64,000 bases of DNA from Metaruminococcus_A sp050943475 (GCA_050943475.1 JBMNPF010000006.1:1-64000); one strand, 5' to 3'; positions 33,638 through 42,517 are shown, numbered from the stretch's first letter. Translations and numbers: made by a program. The notes: generated by a model not told the origin, from the letters alone.

Positions 33638-34595
33638 ACATTTCCCTCACTCTTTCCCGAATGAACCCTTCCGGCAGATTGTTCTGTTTTCCTGTCAGAA
33701 CAATACGCACGGTTTTAATTTCATTCTCCCGTGCGAGAATGTAAGCGAACAGCGGCCCTGCAGAAAACGCGTTGTATTTCTGCGGCTGGATAAGCCGGAT
33801 GATGCGGTTGTCGCACCACCGCTCAAATGCGGAGGCCGATTCGCCGAGCGCCTCTGCCCCCTCTGCGTACTCGGTGCCAGAAAGGTACTCCCGCACCGCT
33901 TCAAAGCCGCTTAAGGCTGCCTTCATCAGCAGGTCAATGTTGACGCTTTTGCAGGGCGCCATAGCCCGCTGCATAAATTCAATGGACTTTCCGGTTCTCT
34001 GGGCACGTACCGCAATTTTAATGTCTGCCACCGCGACCGTAGTCTCCGCATACGCCCGGATAATGGGGTCTTCCGCCGTCTGCCCTTTTTGGTAAATGGC
34101 CTCCAGACAGGCTTTGTCAACAATCAGGTCGCAGAGCTGCCCGTCGCGGGTATGCAGCATAACCTCATACGCTTCGGCCGCCGCAGCTGCCATGTTGGAC
34201 GGCAGCCTGTCAAATGCACGGTCCTTCACCAGCCGGGTCAGTTCTTCCGGCGGGATACCGCTGCCTTTGTAGAAAATATTGGCGTTGGTTTCCTGTGTAC
34301 AGGCCTCCTTAATGGCCGCTTTCAGGTTGTGGAACCGGTTGGGATAATCCAAGACCTCAAATACGCCCATATCCACCGAAAGCTCCCGGATTATTTCCCA
34401 GGTTTTCTCGGTTTCCCGTGCAAGTATTGCATCGGGTTCCTGGCCGGTTTCACCCCACCCTTTTTCCGATAAGAGCTGCAGGCACTGCCGTTCGTTTTGG
34501 CAGGCGATCAACCGGTCAATATCCGCTGCGGAAAGCAGTGTGGTTTCCAGCGCGCGGACACGCGCAACCGCATAGGTGTAATCCAGTTCAGACAT
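33630..34595 (-). CDS. ntpC: V-type ATP synthase subunit C (V0D/AC39)
   Basis: 321 aa. DYTYAVARVRALETTLLS at the start and repeated helical bundles with DYPNRFHNLKAAIKEAC, then the closing ENEIKTVRIVLTGKQN-LPEGFIRERVREMYV, are diagnostic. This funnel-shaped subunit links the rotor shaft to the membrane c-ring. Placed after ntpE and overlapping ntpG. Confidence 0.95.
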   Translation of the reverse strand: MSELDYTYAVARVRALETTLLSAADIDRLIACQNERQCLQLLSEKGWGETGQEPDAILARETEKTWEIIRELSVDMGVFEVLDYPNRFHNLKAAIKEACTQETNANIFYKGSGIPPEELTRLVKDRAFDRLPSNMAAAAAEAYEVMLHTRDGQLCDLIVDKACLEAIYQKGQTAEDPIIRAYAETTVAVADIKIAVRAQRTGKSIEFMQRAMAPCKSVNIDLLMKAALSGFEAVREYLSGTEYAEGAEALGESASAFERWCDNRIIRLIQPQKYNAFSAGPLFAYILARENEIKTVRIVLTGKQNNLPEGFIRERVREMYV

Positions 34596-34622
34596 ATAGC
34601 CTCTCCTCCTTGCGGTTGTGTG

Positions 34623-35219
34623 TTATGCGAATAAAATTCGGTTGATTTGGTCGGTCAATTCGTCGTGTTTAGCATCAAACAGCGCCCTGAAGGTGCAATT
34701 CTCCTCCACATCCCCATAGATGAGCAGGAAACCGCCCCCCTCAATTGCCCGTCCCTTTTGGGACAGAACGAGCTCGCCGCCTTTGATCCGCGCAATGTTT
34801 TGAATTTCTTGCTCAAATTCCTCCGGAATGCGGTTCAAATCCGCCTCAGAAAAGCAGATTTCCCCCCGGAGCGGCTGGGCATATTGGCCGACCATCTTTT
34901 TGATAAATTCGAAATAGGCGGCATCATCCGCCTGACAGAGAGCCCAATAGGCTTTGTCCAGCGTTTCGGCGATCAATGCCTGCTTTGCCGCCAGAATCGC
35001 CTTGCGGCGCAGCAGGCCGCAGGAGGAGAGGGTACGCTCCCGGCTGTTTGCCGCTTCGGCTTCCGCCCTCCGCAAAATTGTGTCCGCTTCTGCCTCCGCC
35101 TTGCCGCGCGCCTCTTCCATCAGCTCGGATGCTTCCGCTTCTGCGGCCTTTCTCCGGCTCTCGGCAGCAAGCCTTGCTTCATCAAGTATTTCCTGTTTAA
35201 TTTTATCGAGTCCCGTCAC
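34623..35219 (-). CDS. ntpE: V-type ATP synthase subunit E
   Basis: 198 aa. The first 90 residues are a long alanine/glutamate-rich coiled coil (KIKQEILDEARLAAESRRKAAEAEASELMEEARGKAEAEAD). The C-terminal globular part has GGGFLLIYGDVEENCTFRALFD, conserved where it touches the head. With the G-type subunit (first gene) it makes the peripheral stalk. Confidence 0.93.
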   Translation of the reverse strand: MTGLDKIKQEILDEARLAAESRRKAAEAEASELMEEARGKAEAEADTILRRAEAEAANSRERTLSSCGLLRRKAILAAKQALIAETLDKAYWALCQADDAAYFEFIKKMVGQYAQPLRGEICFSEADLNRIPEEFEQEIQNIARIKGGELVLSQKGRAIEGGGFLLIYGDVEENCTFRALFDAKHDELTDQINRILFA

Positions 35220-35251
35220 TTCAAGCGCTCCTTTATCAAAGCCGCGTCTGT

Positions 35252-35728
35252 TTATACCTGAATCCCGCTGACCGCAAGAATGGATACCAGAAGCGCCAGA
35301 ATGGCATAGGTTTCAACCATTGCAGGGAATAGCATTGCCTTGCCGAACTGATCCGGCTTTTTGGCGATGATGCCAATGGCCGCCGCAGAGGTTTTGCCCT
35401 GGTGTTTGCCGGATACAAGTCCTACAATGCCAATCGGCAGGCAGGCCGCAAAGATGAGCAACCCGGTGGCAAGGTCAATTTCCACCCCGCCTCCGCCGAG
35501 TAAGCCAACCTTGGAAAGGGTTAGAAAGCCGACCAGCAGGCCATAAATGCCCTGCGTACCCGGAAGGAGCTGCATAATGAGCACCTTTGCAAATTTGCTG
35601 GGGTCTTCGGTGACAACACCGGAAGCCGCCTGCCCCGCAACGCCTACGCCGATTGCGGAACCCGCTCCCGCCAGAAATACGGCAACCGCCGCGCCAAGCA
35701 GTGCGAATACAATGCCTAATTCGTTCAT
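35252..35728 (-). CDS. ntpK: V-type ATP synthase proteolipid subunit K, Na+-type
   Basis: 158 aa with four membrane helices, the fused double-hairpin form. LPGTQ (55-59), Q110 (GKHQG) and E139 (AMVETYAILA) correspond to the Na+ ligands of Enterococcus hirae NtpK (L61, T64, Q65, Q110, E139). This set predicts Na+ rather than H+ coupling. The first hairpin has no carboxylate at the matching site (Q instead of E), as expected for one ion per subunit. The start codon overlaps the stop of ntpI (ATGA). Confidence 0.95.
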   Translation of the reverse strand: MNELGIVFALLGAAVAVFLAGAGSAIGVGVAGQAASGVVTEDPSKFAKVLIMQLLPGTQGIYGLLVGFLTLSKVGLLGGGGVEIDLATGLLIFAACLPIGIVGLVSGKHQGKTSAAAIGIIAKKPDQFGKAMLFPAMVETYAILALLVSILAVSGIQV

Positions 35729-37743
35729 GTTTTTGTTTCCTCCTCAATATCGATGTATTTGGTCTCTGCCTGGAATGGGTGAAACGACCTTCCGCCGCCC
35801 TCATAAAATTTGCCGAAGAATTCGACAAACTGTAAGCGGTTGGTGTGCACATAAGCGCCAAGAATGTTAATGGCCATGTTAAAGGTATGCCCCACGACAA
35901 AGGCAAAGATAAACAGCAGCGCCCCGGCAAAACCGCCGCCCAGCATGGAACCCATCTGGTTGACGACCGATGCGATAACGCCGGTTGCAAGGCCGAGAGC
36001 CAGCAGACGGGAGTAGGAGAGCACATCGCTCAGCCACCCGGTGATATTGTAAAGATCGTAGGCGCCGAGCGCCAGCCGCAATCCAAAATTTTTTGAGCGC
36101 CGCCCCGCCATTAGAAGAATGCCGAGCGCTCCCACAACGGACAGAACCTGCCCGGTGATGTTGAGCCACTCCGGAAAAACAAACTGCTGCTGCGCAATTG
36201 AAGCAAAAATGTCGCTGGGGATTAGCAGGATCAGCAGCCCGATGAGCAGCATAAACCAAAGCACCACGTCACAGAAAAAGTCAAGTACTTTCCGGTCTTT
36301 CAAAAGCATGTAGCCTTTCAAAGCAAGTCCGGTAAACAGGTGGATGACGCCGAACAGCATGGAGTAGATGAGCAATTTCATCGGGTCGTTGAGCGGAACA
36401 AACCAGAGCGCCGGTATGGTCACATCCTGCCCGAAGAAGGTTTTTGCCACCACGGTGACAACATCCCCGAAATAGCCGCCGAACATCACGCCCCAGAACA
36501 GGGTGGAGATACCGCAGTACAGGAACATCCGAATGGCCTTGTTGAGGCTCCGGCTCATCCGCGGGAACTTTTTAATGAGGAAAAAGCAGACCGCTGTAAT
36601 AATAAGCCCGTAAGCCGCGTCGGAGAGCATCAGCCCAAACAGAAAGACGTAGAAAAACGACATAATCGCGGTTGGGTCCATTTCGTGCCGGTGTGGCAGC
36701 CCATAAGAGGAAAGCACCCCTTCGACCGACTCGGAGAAATGGTTGTTTTGCAGCAGCACTGGTGGATCCTCGTCCTCACCCGGTTCTTCCGCGTCCAACA
36801 CATAAACATACTTGCCGTCAAACGCCTTGGAAATAGCAGGAACTGCCTTGCGCGGAATATACCCACTGATGAAAAAGGTTTTTTCAGACTGCGGAAGGGT
36901 TCCCAGCACCTCATATTTCTGGGCCCGCATACGGTAGTAATCGGCAATTAGCTGGATTTCCTCCCGCTTGTCTCCGTATTGAAGGATGCGTTGTTCCAAC
37001 GCGTGAATCTTTTCAGCAAGTTTGTCTGCCTGCGCCAGCAGCTCCTGCCGGACCTCAGCCGGAATTCCCTTGGGCGGCTGAAGCGGACGGGCAAACCCCA
37101 TGGCACGCAGTGCCCGCTCCACGGCATCGGCCTGGCTTTTCAAACAGAACGCAGCGAGATAAGTCAAATCCCGGTCGGTGGATATTATGTGAAAACTCAC
37201 CGCTTCCAGTTCCGGCGCCTGTTCTGCAAAGGCTTCATAAACGCCTTCAATGGTTAGGGCGCCGGGAAGGGTTCCAATGAATGCTCCGGATGATTTTGTA
37301 CCTTTAAACCGCATGGGAAGGTCCAAATCCAGCCAGGGAACAAGCGCTTCTGCCTGTGCCTCCAGTTTTTGGATTTCCGCTTTGTGTTCAGCAATTTCCC
37401 GCTGCAGCCCCAGCAGATGGTTTGCATGCTGCAAAACGGTGTCTTTCTGGAGCACCACTTTTTGAAATTGGTCCGATGCAACCGGTTCCTTGCCAGCCAG
37501 GCTTGCCAGCATTCCTTTTTTGACCGGCATGTATTCGTCCAAAATCTCCAACGCACGGTCGGCCTGCCCAGCCGCTGTTTCAAAACTCAGCCGCGCACCG
37601 GATGTATCCACTGTTTCAAGGCCTTCTTTATCAAGAAATTGTGCAATTTCCAGAATCCCCAACGACTGCAGCTTTTCCAGAATGGGTTTGCGGTCCTTCT
37701 TGAGCGCACAGATACTGATTCGTTGCATCTGCAATACCGCCAT
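35725..37743 (-). CDS. ntpI: V-type ATP synthase subunit I (a-type stator)
   Basis: 672 aa. The N-terminal half (about 1-340) is the soluble coiled-coil arm. The C-terminal half holds 7-8 membrane helices with FFYVFLFGLMLSDAAYGLI, GVMFGGYFGD and YDLYNITGWLSDVLSYSRLLALGLATGVIA; the last contains the essential Arg that faces the c-ring carboxylates. It carries the ion half-channels. GGAGGTGAT lies upstream of ATG 37743. Confidence 0.96.
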   Translation of the reverse strand: MAVLQMQRISICALKKDRKPILEKLQSLGILEIAQFLDKEGLETVDTSGARLSFETAAGQADRALEILDEYMPVKKGMLASLAGKEPVASDQFQKVVLQKDTVLQHANHLLGLQREIAEHKAEIQKLEAQAEALVPWLDLDLPMRFKGTKSSGAFIGTLPGALTIEGVYEAFAEQAPELEAVSFHIISTDRDLTYLAAFCLKSQADAVERALRAMGFARPLQPPKGIPAEVRQELLAQADKLAEKIHALEQRILQYGDKREEIQLIADYYRMRAQKYEVLGTLPQSEKTFFISGYIPRKAVPAISKAFDGKYVYVLDAEEPGEDEDPPVLLQNNHFSESVEGVLSSYGLPHRHEMDPTAIMSFFYVFLFGLMLSDAAYGLIITAVCFFLIKKFPRMSRSLNKAIRMFLYCGISTLFWGVMFGGYFGDVVTVVAKTFFGQDVTIPALWFVPLNDPMKLLIYSMLFGVIHLFTGLALKGYMLLKDRKVLDFFCDVVLWFMLLIGLLILLIPSDIFASIAQQQFVFPEWLNITGQVLSVVGALGILLMAGRRSKNFGLRLALGAYDLYNITGWLSDVLSYSRLLALGLATGVIASVVNQMGSMLGGGFAGALLFIFAFVVGHTFNMAINILGAYVHTNRLQFVEFFGKFYEGGGRSFHPFQAETKYIDIEEETKT

Positions 37744-37779
37744 ATGGCTATCACCTCCAATTTACCGCTGTGATTTTGT

Positions 37780-38088
37780 TTATATGAGTGCGGAGATGAT
37801 CTGCCGGACGGCGTCCTCCTGCCGCTTTGCTGCCTCTGCCTGTAGCTCCTCAATTTCCTGGCGGGAAGCACCTTCAGCCTCCGCCAGAAGGCGTTTGTTT
37901 TCTGCATCCGCCAAGGCTTTCAGTTCGGTTGCTTTTTCCCTGGCCGCCTTTTCTCTGCCTGCACGCAGCTGGGCGGCGTTTTCTTTTGCCTGTTCAATGA
38001 CTGCCCAATAACAGGTGTCCGCTTCTTTGGCAATTTGTGCAGCTTGCTCTTCGGTTTGCTGAATGGACTTTACCGTTTCCGCTAACAT
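37780..38088 (-). CDS. ntpF: V-type ATP synthase peripheral stalk subunit (G/H type, NtpF)
   Basis: 102 aa from ATG 38088; GGCGGTGAAAG precedes it. The whole protein is a charged, Ala/Glu/Lys-rich coiled coil (QTEEQAAQIAKEADTCYWAVIEQA... ALADAENKRLLAEAEG), as for subunit G/AhaH. It should pair with subunit E in the peripheral stalk. First gene of the operon. Confidence 0.88.
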   Translation of the reverse strand: MLAETVKSIQQTEEQAAQIAKEADTCYWAVIEQAKENAAQLRAGREKAAREKATELKALADAENKRLLAEAEGASRQEIEELQAEAAKRQEDAVRQIISALI

Positions 38089-38126
38089 TCTTTCACCGCC
38101 TTTTCCCAAATTTTTCTTATGCATAC

Positions 38127-38185
38127 ATACTACTCGTAATTGTAGCGATTGTCAATTTGTAACGGAAATTTTATAGTTTTGTCAA
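38127..38185 (-). promoter_or_regulatory. Two tandem promoters of the V-ATPase operon
   Basis: Minus strand. Proximal: TTGACA (38155-38150), 17 nt, TAGTAT (38132-38127). Distal: TTGACA (38185-38180), 17 nt, TTACAA (38162-38157). Both have a perfect -35, and they start about 30 nt apart. Confidence 0.75.
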
Positions 38186-38289
38186 TGTTTAAAGAGATAT
38201 TTTACAAAAATTTCATGGATGGATCATCGCTTTTTGCTCTTGGCTTATTCTACCCAATCTTTGAGGGAATAAAAAGCAAAAATTGACGC

Positions 38290-38340
38290 AGGAAAAAATA
38301 AAAAACAGAGGGTGGCTTGCTTGCGCAGGATACCCTCTGT
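38290..38340 (-). terminator. Terminator after sigK
   Basis: Minus strand: ACAGAGGGT / ACCCTCTGT (38340-38332 with 38313-38305) followed by TTTTTATTTTTT. Confidence 0.85.
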
Positions 38341-38347
38341 TTCATTT

Positions 38348-39043
38348 TTAAATTCCAGTTCGGTCAAACCGATTGCGCAGTTTTTCAAGCGCCTTTTTTT
38401 CAATCCGGCTGACATAGGAGCGGGAAATATTCAATTTAGCAGCGACTTCCCGTTGGGTAAGCGGTTTTTGCCCACCGATGCCATACCGCATTAAAATAAT
38501 TTTCTGTTCTCTGGGGGAAAGATATTCGCCTATGTACTGATGAAGCTGTTGTGTCTTGAACTTCAGATCCAAATTGTCGACAATGTTGTCATCCTCGGCA
38601 ATGATGTCAATCATGGTCAGGGCATTGCCGTCTTTGTCGGTGTCGATAGGATCGTTGATGTAAACATCCCCTGCGGATTTTTTGAGATTGCGGAAATACA
38701 TGAGGATTTCATTTTCAATACACCGTGAAGCGTACGTCGCGAATCTCGTACCTTTCTCATAACGAAAGGTGTTGACCGCCTTGACCAGGCCGATGGTCCC
38801 AATGGAAATCAGGTCATCCTGATCGTTTGTGGAGGCGTAATATTTTTTAATGATGTGCGCCACCAGCCGCAGGTTGTGTTCAATTAGTTCATTGCGCGCG
38901 TTTTCATCCCCCTCTGCCATTCGTTCAAAGCATTCCTGCTCCCGTTTGGGGGAAAGCGGTTTGGGAAAGGAACCGTGCCCTTCGATATGCAGTGCAAGGT
39001 ATAACAGGTTTGAACAAATGAACGACAATAGCATGGTAAACAT
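38348..39043 (-). CDS. sigK: Sporulation sigma factor SigK (pro-sigma-K)
   Basis: 231 aa from ATG 39043 (GGAG 8 nt upstream). The short hydrophobic N-terminus (LLSFICSNLLYLALHIEGHGSFPKPLS) is the pro-sequence expected to be removed by SpoIVFB. Region 2 is LIEHNLRLVAHIIKKYY...DQDDLISIGTIGLVKA, with RFATYASRCIENEILMYFR. Region 4 is SPREQKIILMRYGI...LTQREVAAKLNISRSYVSRIEKKALEKLR. It directs late mother-cell transcription during endospore formation. The gene is uninterrupted, with no skin-like element. Confidence 0.95.
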   Translation of the reverse strand: MFTMLLSFICSNLLYLALHIEGHGSFPKPLSPKREQECFERMAEGDENARNELIEHNLRLVAHIIKKYYASTNDQDDLISIGTIGLVKAVNTFRYEKGTRFATYASRCIENEILMYFRNLKKSAGDVYINDPIDTDKDGNALTMIDIIAEDDNIVDNLDLKFKTQQLHQYIGEYLSPREQKIILMRYGIGGQKPLTQREVAAKLNISRSYVSRIEKKALEKLRNRFDRTGI

Positions 39044-39307
39044 GGCTTTGCTCCATTCCGCCGCTTCGCACCAGCGCAGTGATATTGTGAACCGTACTCC
39101 CGTCTGCGAAGAAAAGTTGGCAGGAGCTTGGGATTTTGCCGGTTCGGAGGGAGAGCAGGCCATGGAGAGAAAACCTGCCGATGATATATCCCTCCGTCTT
39201 AGTGTATGAATGCAAATGGGCAATTTTGTTTGTCCTTTCGAAAATGGACTTGTCTGTGGTGCAGGATCACTGAAACAGAGGAGCCGTAGCATTTCCGGAA
39301 AGGCGTG
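39044..39307 (-). other. Upstream region of sigK
   Basis: No gene. On the minus strand CATACACT at 39208-39201 matches the -10 of sigma-E promoters (CATACANT), with a weak AAAATT-type -35 about 13-14 nt before it. sigK is a sigma-E target in other spore formers. The rest of the stretch holds nothing recognised. Confidence 0.35.
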
Positions 39308-39339
39308 CAAAAACGGCCCCACCAAATGGCGGAGCCGTT
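39308..39339 (-). terminator. Terminator of the ABC transporter operon
   Basis: Minus strand: AACGGC(TCCGCCA) pairs with (TGGTGGG)GCCGTT including G-U pairs (39339-39312), followed by TTTTT. Confidence 0.75.
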
Positions 39340-39359
39340 TCTGCCCTTTTCAGGATGGT

Positions 39360-39482
39360 TTATATCATGGGAGAAGTCTGGCGTTTGTGAAAAACCATTT
39401 CAATGACCGTAATCACCAGCGACACAAGAAGTAGGAAAAAACCGGTCACCAGAAAGAGGGTGAAGAAAATTCCTTTTTTCAT
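39360..39482 (-). CDS. Small membrane peptide, 40 aa
   Basis: MKKGIFFTLFLVTGFFLLLV then SLVITVIEMVFHKRQTSPMI. One hydrophobic helix (about residues 5-30) between a basic N-terminus and a basic C-terminal tail. AAAGGAT lies 8-9 nt before the ATG. It begins 14 nt after the stop of the BceB-like permease and ends just before the operon terminator, so it is co-transcribed with the transporter. It might be a small transporter accessory subunit; no homolog is recognised. Confidence 0.6.
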   Translation of the reverse strand: MKKGIFFTLFLVTGFFLLLVSLVITVIEMVFHKRQTSPMI

Positions 39483-39496
39483 TTGCTATCGATCCT

Positions 39497-41509
39497 TTAT
39501 CGTTGCTCGACAATACCGTAGTAGGCTTTGGCTGTCAGAGCATACACAATAACGTATACCAGTGCGAAGACCAAAACGGTTACAGCCGTGCAGATTCCAA
39601 ACAGCCCAACATCGGTCAGGCCAAAGATGAACAGCAGCCGTTTGATGACGTTGAATGCCACCGAGACGTGGATGACCGCCACGACCAGGGGAAGGAAGAA
39701 GATGACCATAATTTGTTTGTGGATGGTCTTCTTAACCTCCTTTTTGCTCATGCCGACTTTCTGCATAATTTCGAAGCGGTCGTGGTCGTCATAGCCTTCG
39801 GAAATTTGTTTATAGTAAATGATGAGCACGGTTGCCATCAGGAACAGAGAGCCTAGGAAAAGACCCAGAAAGAGGAAGCCGCCGTACAGCGCATACCACT
39901 CTTCCCGCGCCGTTGGCATGGAGGAACAGCTTGCCCCGGGAAGTTCGCTGCGAACCTGGTCGAAAAGTTCGTTCGCCGCGTCTACCACAGCCTGCTCTTC
40001 ACCGGTGATGTCAATTCCCACCGAGCGGGTTGGCAGCGTCTGCCTGATGGCAGTGGTGTCCTCACTAGGGTAGAATGCGTCAATAACATTGTATATGGTG
40101 TTCATATCCTTGACCACGATAACGTACTGGTTGAAATAGGTGACGTTGGTTCGTTTCCCAATGGCCAGTTCGTCGAGGTCCTTGACAACCTGAAACGACA
40201 GATCTCCAATTTGGATGGTGCTTTCCCCGTAGGGCTTGGCGTTGTAGAAAATGTATGCCTCGCCGGATTTCAGGACGTCGTTGGTGCCCTGCATCTGGTT
40301 GTAATCGTCGATGGTCATCAGCATCAGAGCGGTGTACTCTTCCTCAATGGCGGCGTTTTCCACAGGGGAAAAGGTGTTGCTTTCCCGCTTGGCGGTAAAA
40401 CTTGACGAGGTATAGACCAATCGGTCCTCTGCCGTGACGTTGTACTTGGCAAGGGCCTGGTCGATCATCAGATCCAGGCGCTGCTGCTGGGCATCAATGC
40501 TGTCGGTGACATTGCTGTTTTCATCCACGCGGTTGCTCAGCGACACAATAAAATTGCGGGGGAACTGTTCGTTTAGAATGTTTTCCTGCCCCACGTAGAG
40601 CGATACGGTGGTGGAGACGGTCACAAGCACCATTGTGCTCAGAATGCAGATGTTTGCAAGCCCTGCGGCGTTCTGCTTCATCCGGTAAATCATACCGGAT
40701 ATGGAAATAAAATTGTTTGGCTTGTAGTAAAACCGCTTGTTCTTTTTGAGCAGCTTCAGAATGGCAATGCTCCCGGCGATAAAGAGACAGTAGGTACCGA
40801 TGATCACCGCGAGTACGGCCACAAAGAATAAGCCGAGCGCATCTATCGGGGATTTAACGGTAACCGCAATGCCGTAGCCGATACCGAGCATCAGGAATCC
40901 GATGGCCGCGGTAATCCACTTGGTCTTGGGCTCCTTTTCGCCCTGCTGCCCGCCCCGGAGAAGATTGATGGGGTTTGCCAGCTTAATCTGCCAGAGATTG
41001 GAGAGCAGGGTAAGGAAAAAGATGCAGAGAAAAAGGATGACGGTTGTGATGATGGAAGAAGTCGAGATGGAAAAGGTAAGCTGAATGGTGGTGTTCATAA
41101 TGTTAAGCAGCACCAGATAAAGCAGTTTGCTGATGAGCACGCCTGCCGCAAGGCCGAGGATGATGCTGGCCGCAGCGGTGATGAGTACCTCAAAGAACAG
41201 CACCTTTGCAATATGGCGTTTTTCCATACCGAGAATGCAGTAGAGACCAAGCTCCTTTTTTCGCCGCTTGATGAGAAAGCTGTTGGTGTAGAACAGCAGA
41301 ATGGTGGCAAATATACCAATGACAATGGCGCCGAGATTACAGAATACAGGAAGCACATCGCTGCCCGGCATATCTTTAAGCCCTGGGTTGTTCGCAATAA
41401 AGAGCATGGAATAAAAGGTCATAATGGTACAGATGCTCGACAAAATATAGGGGAAATAGGTTTTTGCGTTTTTGCGCAGATTGGTGCAGGCGAGCTTGGG
41501 ATAAAACAT
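39497..41509 (-). CDS. BceB-like ABC transporter permease (FtsX family)
   Basis: 670 aa from ATG 41509; a GTG 18 nt upstream is possible. Ten membrane segments: one, then 3+, a large extracellular loop of about 200 residues between the seventh and eighth, then the last FtsX block. KYLPYIL-like start (KTYFPYILSSICTIMTFYSM) and FLIKRRKKELGLYCILGMEKRHI are typical of Bce-type permeases, in which the long loop binds peptide antibiotics such as bacitracin or nisin-like lantibiotics. It acts with the adjacent ATPase and also signals to the BceS-like kinase. Antibiotic specificity cannot be told. Confidence 0.92.
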   Translation of the reverse strand: MFYPKLACTNLRKNAKTYFPYILSSICTIMTFYSMLFIANNPGLKDMPGSDVLPVFCNLGAIVIGIFATILLFYTNSFLIKRRKKELGLYCILGMEKRHIAKVLFFEVLITAAASIILGLAAGVLISKLLYLVLLNIMNTTIQLTFSISTSSIITTVILFLCIFFLTLLSNLWQIKLANPINLLRGGQQGEKEPKTKWITAAIGFLMLGIGYGIAVTVKSPIDALGLFFVAVLAVIIGTYCLFIAGSIAILKLLKKNKRFYYKPNNFISISGMIYRMKQNAAGLANICILSTMVLVTVSTTVSLYVGQENILNEQFPRNFIVSLSNRVDENSNVTDSIDAQQQRLDLMIDQALAKYNVTAEDRLVYTSSSFTAKRESNTFSPVENAAIEEEYTALMLMTIDDYNQMQGTNDVLKSGEAYIFYNAKPYGESTIQIGDLSFQVVKDLDELAIGKRTNVTYFNQYVIVVKDMNTIYNVIDAFYPSEDTTAIRQTLPTRSVGIDITGEEQAVVDAANELFDQVRSELPGASCSSMPTAREEWYALYGGFLFLGLFLGSLFLMATVLIIYYKQISEGYDDHDRFEIMQKVGMSKKEVKKTIHKQIMVIFFLPLVVAVIHVSVAFNVIKRLLFIFGLTDVGLFGICTAVTVLVFALVYVIVYALTAKAYYGIVEQR

Positions 41510-41510
41510 G

Positions 41511-42278
41511 CTATTCAAATTCGGCACCCCCTGTGGAAAGGGCGGTTAGTGCGTCCGAGATTTTCTGGTACATCTGGTCGTTGGTCATCCGGCCGCGGTA
41601 AATTTGGTGGAATACCTCGCCGTCCTTGATGAACAGTACCCGGCCTGCATGGCTTGCCGCATTGACGCTGTGGGTGACCATAAGGATGGTCTGCCCGCTT
41701 TCGTTGATGTCCGCAAACATCCGGAGCAGATGGGTTGCCGCTTTGGAGTCAAGCGCGCCGGTTGGTTCGTCGGCTAGGACGATCCGCGGATTGGTGATGA
41801 GCGCCCTGGCAACTGCCGTGCGCTGTTTCTGTCCGCCAGAGATTTCATAGGGGTATTTTTGAAGGATTTCATTGATCTCCAGCTTTTTTGCAATCGGTGC
41901 GAGGCGGCTTGCCATCTCCTGGTACGGTGTGCGGGAGAGTACAAGCGGCAGGAAAATGTTGTCCTGAATGGAGAAGTTGTCAAGAAGGTTGAAATCCTGA
42001 AAGACAAAGCCGAGATGGTTGCGGCGGAACGCTGAAATTTCGCTGTCCCGGATGGTGACAATGTTGCGCCCCTCCAGCAGGACTTCGCCGCTGGTGGGCT
42101 TGTCGAGCGATGCGAGGATGTTGAGCAAAGTGGTCTTACCCGAGCCGGACTCGCCCATGATGGCAACATATTCGCCTTCTTCAACCGAGAAGGAAACGTC
42201 GGAAAGCGCCTGAACCTTGTTGCCTCCGAACCGTGTGGTATATACTTTTTTTACATTTTTAACCTCTAAAAGCGGCAT
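41511..42278 (-). CDS. BceA-like ABC transporter ATP-binding protein
   Basis: 255 aa from ATG 42278 (TTGGAGGAA upstream). Walker A GESGSGKTT at 42-50, Q-loop VFQDFNLLDNF, signature YEISGGQKQRTAVARAL, Walker B IVLADEPTGALDS and H-loop VTHSVNAASHA are all intact. Energises the BceB-like permease; the two genes are almost contiguous (stop TAG is 1 nt before the permease ATG). Confidence 0.96.
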   Translation of the reverse strand: MPLLEVKNVKKVYTTRFGGNKVQALSDVSFSVEEGEYVAIMGESGSGKTTLLNILASLDKPTSGEVLLEGRNIVTIRDSEISAFRRNHLGFVFQDFNLLDNFSIQDNIFLPLVLSRTPYQEMASRLAPIAKKLEINEILQKYPYEISGGQKQRTAVARALITNPRIVLADEPTGALDSKAATHLLRMFADINESGQTILMVTHSVNAASHAGRVLFIKDGEVFHQIYRGRMTNDQMYQKISDALTALSTGGAEFE

Positions 42279-42427
42279 AATGGTGTTCCTCCAACTGGTG
42301 AGATTTCTGCCCGGCAGCCGGTCTGGTGCTGTTTTCCTAAAGGGGATTTCTGCCTGAGTGTTGTCTTTATTGTAAACAAAAAAGAAATGCAGTACCATAG
42401 CTTTGGCTTACATTTCTTGGCTTTTTC

Positions 42428-42443
42428 CTTACATTTTTGTAAG
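42428..42443. promoter_or_regulatory. BceR-type operator
   Basis: CTTACA-TTTT-TGTAAG, a perfect palindrome that contains TTACA-N4-TGTAA, the published consensus of BceR-like response regulators (TNACA-N4-TGTAA). A further half-site TTACA is at 42408-42412. It lies about 65 nt upstream of a minus-strand TACAAT -10 box (42374-42369) for the transporter genes. Confidence 0.85.
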
Positions 42444-42517
42444 ACAGGTGTGGGATTTTGGCACCATTTTGCCGGGAAAACAAGCGCCTTTTACAGCTGG
42501 ATAAAGCATGCCCAGCA

